This document shows, piece after piece, positions 62,518-64,000 of a stretch of DNA of 64,000 bases. The stretch is from NCBI RefSeq assembly GCF_037113525.1, contig NZ_CP146963.1:806001-870000 (forward strand), written 5' to 3'. The stretch's first letter is position 1. Every line of letters starts with the position of its first letter. The translations under genes were made by a program, and so were the position numbers. Under the pieces are notes generated by a model. The model was not told the DNA's origin. It did not search any database and was given only the letters and a program-made list of their open reading frames with translations. The stretch comes from Butyrivibrio fibrisolvens. GTDB lineage: Bacteria; Bacillota; Clostridia; Lachnospirales; Lachnospiraceae.

Positions 62518-62658
62518 GCCCAAAAGTATGACTTTTAGGAAAAAAGCCATAATGTCTCATTCGTGATTGAATATAGACGAACGAGACAGTAAAATAGTTT
62601 GATAACGGGCGACTCTCTGGAGGAGTCTGATCTTTATAAAAAAATAGAGGTGGAAGGA

Positions 62659-63363
62659 ATGGAACAGAATAACAATTTTCAGAATGGTAATTTCTCAAAC
62701 GGTAATATGCCAAATGGCAATTTTCAGAATGGTAATTATCAAAACGGCAATATCGCTAATGGAAATTTTCAAAATAACAATTTCCAGAATGGAAGCATCC
62801 AGGGCAATACAGCACTGAACAATCAGCAGTACATGGCAAACCACGGCCCTATGCTTAACGGCCAGCCTATGAGTACAGACAAGATGGCTGCTGAGATGGA
62901 GAAAGAAGAGAATGTTGCACTTGGTATCGTAGGTGCTATAGGAGGTTCTCTTATAGGAGTTGCAGCTATGGCATTGTTACATCTTTTAAACTATGTGGCA
63001 GCTATAGCAGGAATCATAATGATTGTATGTGCTGGCAAAGGGTATGAGAAGCTTGCTGGCAGACTTTCAACCAAAGGAATAATCATAAGTACAATTGTTA
63101 CTATAGCTATGGTTTATGTTGGAGCGAGATTCTGCTTTGCTATTTCGCTTGCACAAGTAATTCCAGGCTATAATGTATTTGAAGCATTCGTAGAAGCTGG
63201 TGAAAAGATTTCTTTCAATCATATATATGCTGATGCTTTTTATGAAATTCTTTTAAAACAGTATTTATTTGCAGGAATTGGTATTGTAATTGAGGTTGCT
63301 TCAACTTTTTCAAATAAAAACAGTAATGGAAATAAGGGAATCGGTGCTTTCAAGAAGAACTGA
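62659..63363 (+). CDS. Membrane protein with Asn/Gly-rich repeat N-terminus
   Basis: The 234-residue protein, starting at 62659 after GAGGTGG, begins with about ten short repeats of the form (F/M/Y)(Q/S/P)NGN, residues 5-50. Four hydrophobic segments follow. The N-terminal part is low-complexity and probably disordered. I recognise no family. It may be a cell-envelope protein with a cytoplasmic tail. Confidence 0.65.
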   Translation: MEQNNNFQNGNFSNGNMPNGNFQNGNYQNGNIANGNFQNNNFQNGSIQGNTALNNQQYMANHGPMLNGQPMSTDKMAAEMEKEENVALGIVGAIGGSLIGVAAMALLHLLNYVAAIAGIIMIVCAGKGYEKLAGRLSTKGIIISTIVTIAMVYVGARFCFAISLAQVIPGYNVFEAFVEAGEKISFNHIYADAFYEILLKQYLFAGIGIVIEVASTFSNKNSNGNKGIGAFKKN

Positions 63364-63453
63364 TTTCGTGATCAAGCCAATTGACTGAAACAATAGATCA
63401 TTTTAAGTCATACGTAGGCTAAGGGGCTATTTTAAATAGTTAATACAAAAAAG

Positions 63454-63485
63454 GTCGTAGGTGGAAAGTCTGCCTGCGACTTTTC
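63454..63485 (+). terminator. Terminator before cysE
   Basis: GTCGTAGG (63454-63461) pairs with CCTGCGAC (63473-63480) with one G-U pair, then TTTT. Confidence 0.75.
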
Positions 63486-63588
63486 GTTTTATAAGAAATT
63501 CCTATTGAATCCTCCTAATAAGGAGTATGAAAGTTTTATAAAAACCTTGAGTTCTTATACCCTACTCATGTTATCACCATACGAATTA

Positions 63589-63597
63589 TGATATAAT
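63589..63597 (+). promoter_or_regulatory. Extended -10 promoter
   Basis: TGATATAAT is an extended -10 element about 45 nt before the serine acetyltransferase start. No good -35 is seen, as is typical for this promoter class. Confidence 0.6.
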
Positions 63598-63642
63598 CCA
63601 AATGATTGCATCAAACTACTAAGATAAGGGAGGCACAGTCTG

Positions 63643-64000
63643 ATGCCCAATAATCATGATATAGATCACATTATAAAAGTCATACTTCAGGATTATGACA
63701 AGAAGCGTGATGTTGATAAAATGGATGTATTTGGCCAGCCTGATTCCAAAGCGGTTGAGGATATCACCCATAAGCTTCTTAATGTTATTTTTCCCGGATA
63801 TTACAGAGACAGGGTATACAGAAGCTTTAATGACAGAAACCGTATGTCGGTTCTCATTGAAGATGTAATGTACAATCTTGAGAAGCAGATCACCATTGCT
63901 CTTACATACAATGAAGAGTACCGCGATACGGATGAACGCTTGAGAAAAGAAGCTGCAAAGCGAATTGCGGGTGAATTTGGCGAAAGGATTCCCAAGATCC
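63643..64000 (+). CDS. cysE: Serine O-acetyltransferase, N-terminal part
   Basis: The visible 119 codons (MPNNHDIDHIIKVILQDYDK, then FPGYYRDRVYRSF and SVLIEDVMYNLEKQI) match the helical N-terminal domain of the larger serine acetyltransferases found in Clostridia. The enzyme makes O-acetylserine for cysteine synthesis; the beta-helix catalytic domain lies beyond the window. GGGAGG is 9 nt before the ATG. Confidence 0.8.
   Translation, partial: MPNNHDIDHIIKVILQDYDKKRDVDKMDVFGQPDSKAVEDITHKLLNVIFPGYYRDRVYRSFNDRNRMSVLIEDVMYNLEKQITIALTYNEEYRDTDERLRKEAAKRIAGEFGERIPKI

Noticed and set aside
62440..62520. A cyclic-di-GMP-I riboswitch suggested by GACGCA and GCAAAGG stretches
   Set aside because: The conserved order of the riboswitch motifs and its receptor stem are not present; the segment reads better as a terminator.
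1..64000. CRISPR arrays, tRNA, rRNA, intact insertion sequences or prophage
   Set aside because: No regularly spaced repeats, cloverleaf sequences, transposase or phage genes could be recognised; only the Rpn-type remnant hints at mobile DNA.

Overview
The window looks like a chromosome segment of a motile, plant-polysaccharide-degrading member of the Lachnospiraceae (Butyrivibrio/Pseudobutyrivibrio-like). This is inferred from moderately AT-rich coding DNA, a Lachnospiraceae-style flagellin, many glycoside hydrolases (GH2, GH3, GH31, GH127), a MalFG-type sugar importer and Firmicutes-type regulators. No taxon could be confirmed by search. Almost all genes lie on the + strand; the serpin at the left edge, the AraC regulator and one possible small membrane ORF are on the - strand.

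Layout. 1-3400: the 5' part of a lipoprotein serpin and an AAA ATPase/nuclease-like gene behind an unusual paired inverted-repeat operator. 3424-25033: a large glycan-modification cluster. It holds homologues of four enzymes for UDP-2,3-diacetamido-2,3-dideoxyuronic acid synthesis (WbpB, WbpE, WbpD, WbpI-like) and twelve proteins that each carry the same kind of small Rossmann-like domain fused to a different enzyme: an SGNH-like hydrolase, four radical SAM proteins, two methyltransferase-like proteins, GT2, GT4-like and GT-D glycosyltransferases and a DUF4422 protein. No gene of this cluster encodes an obvious membrane segment or signal peptide, and it ends directly at a flagellin gene (25239-26489). 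I therefore infer a cytoplasmic flagellin-glycosylation system. The middle of the cluster is strikingly AT-rich and looks acquired.

26490-28731 is a graveyard of gene remnants (3' and 5' ends of the ATPase family, an Rpn-like tail) around one zinc alcohol dehydrogenase. 28732-38407 is a carbohydrate locus: secreted GH3, a LacI regulator, GH31, and a binding protein plus two permeases of a maltodextrin-type importer without its ATPase; three LacI-type operators tie it together. 38669-45978 holds tandem small membrane paralogues, a GH2 enzyme, DUF1622, a bacterial TMEM43-like protein, a lipoprotein and a PfkB kinase remnant. 46084-51491 holds an AraC regulator, a GH127 enzyme and a formate/nitrite transporter, with two very long palindromes (167 and 222 bp) in the intergenic spaces.

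51790-61348: a SARP/BTAD-type protein with a degenerate GGDEF-like C-terminus, followed by a teichoic-acid-like operon (DUF4422, LicD, TarI-type cytidylyltransferase, TagF-like polymerase, acyltransferase, TagG/TagH exporter, SDR epimerase) with an attenuator-like leader. 61741-64000: two small proteins built from three copies of one domain, an Asn/Gly-rich membrane protein, and the start of a serine acetyltransferase gene. The most unusual feature is the Rossmann-tagged enzyme suite beside flagellin; the long palindromes and the fixed-spacing ATPase operator come next.
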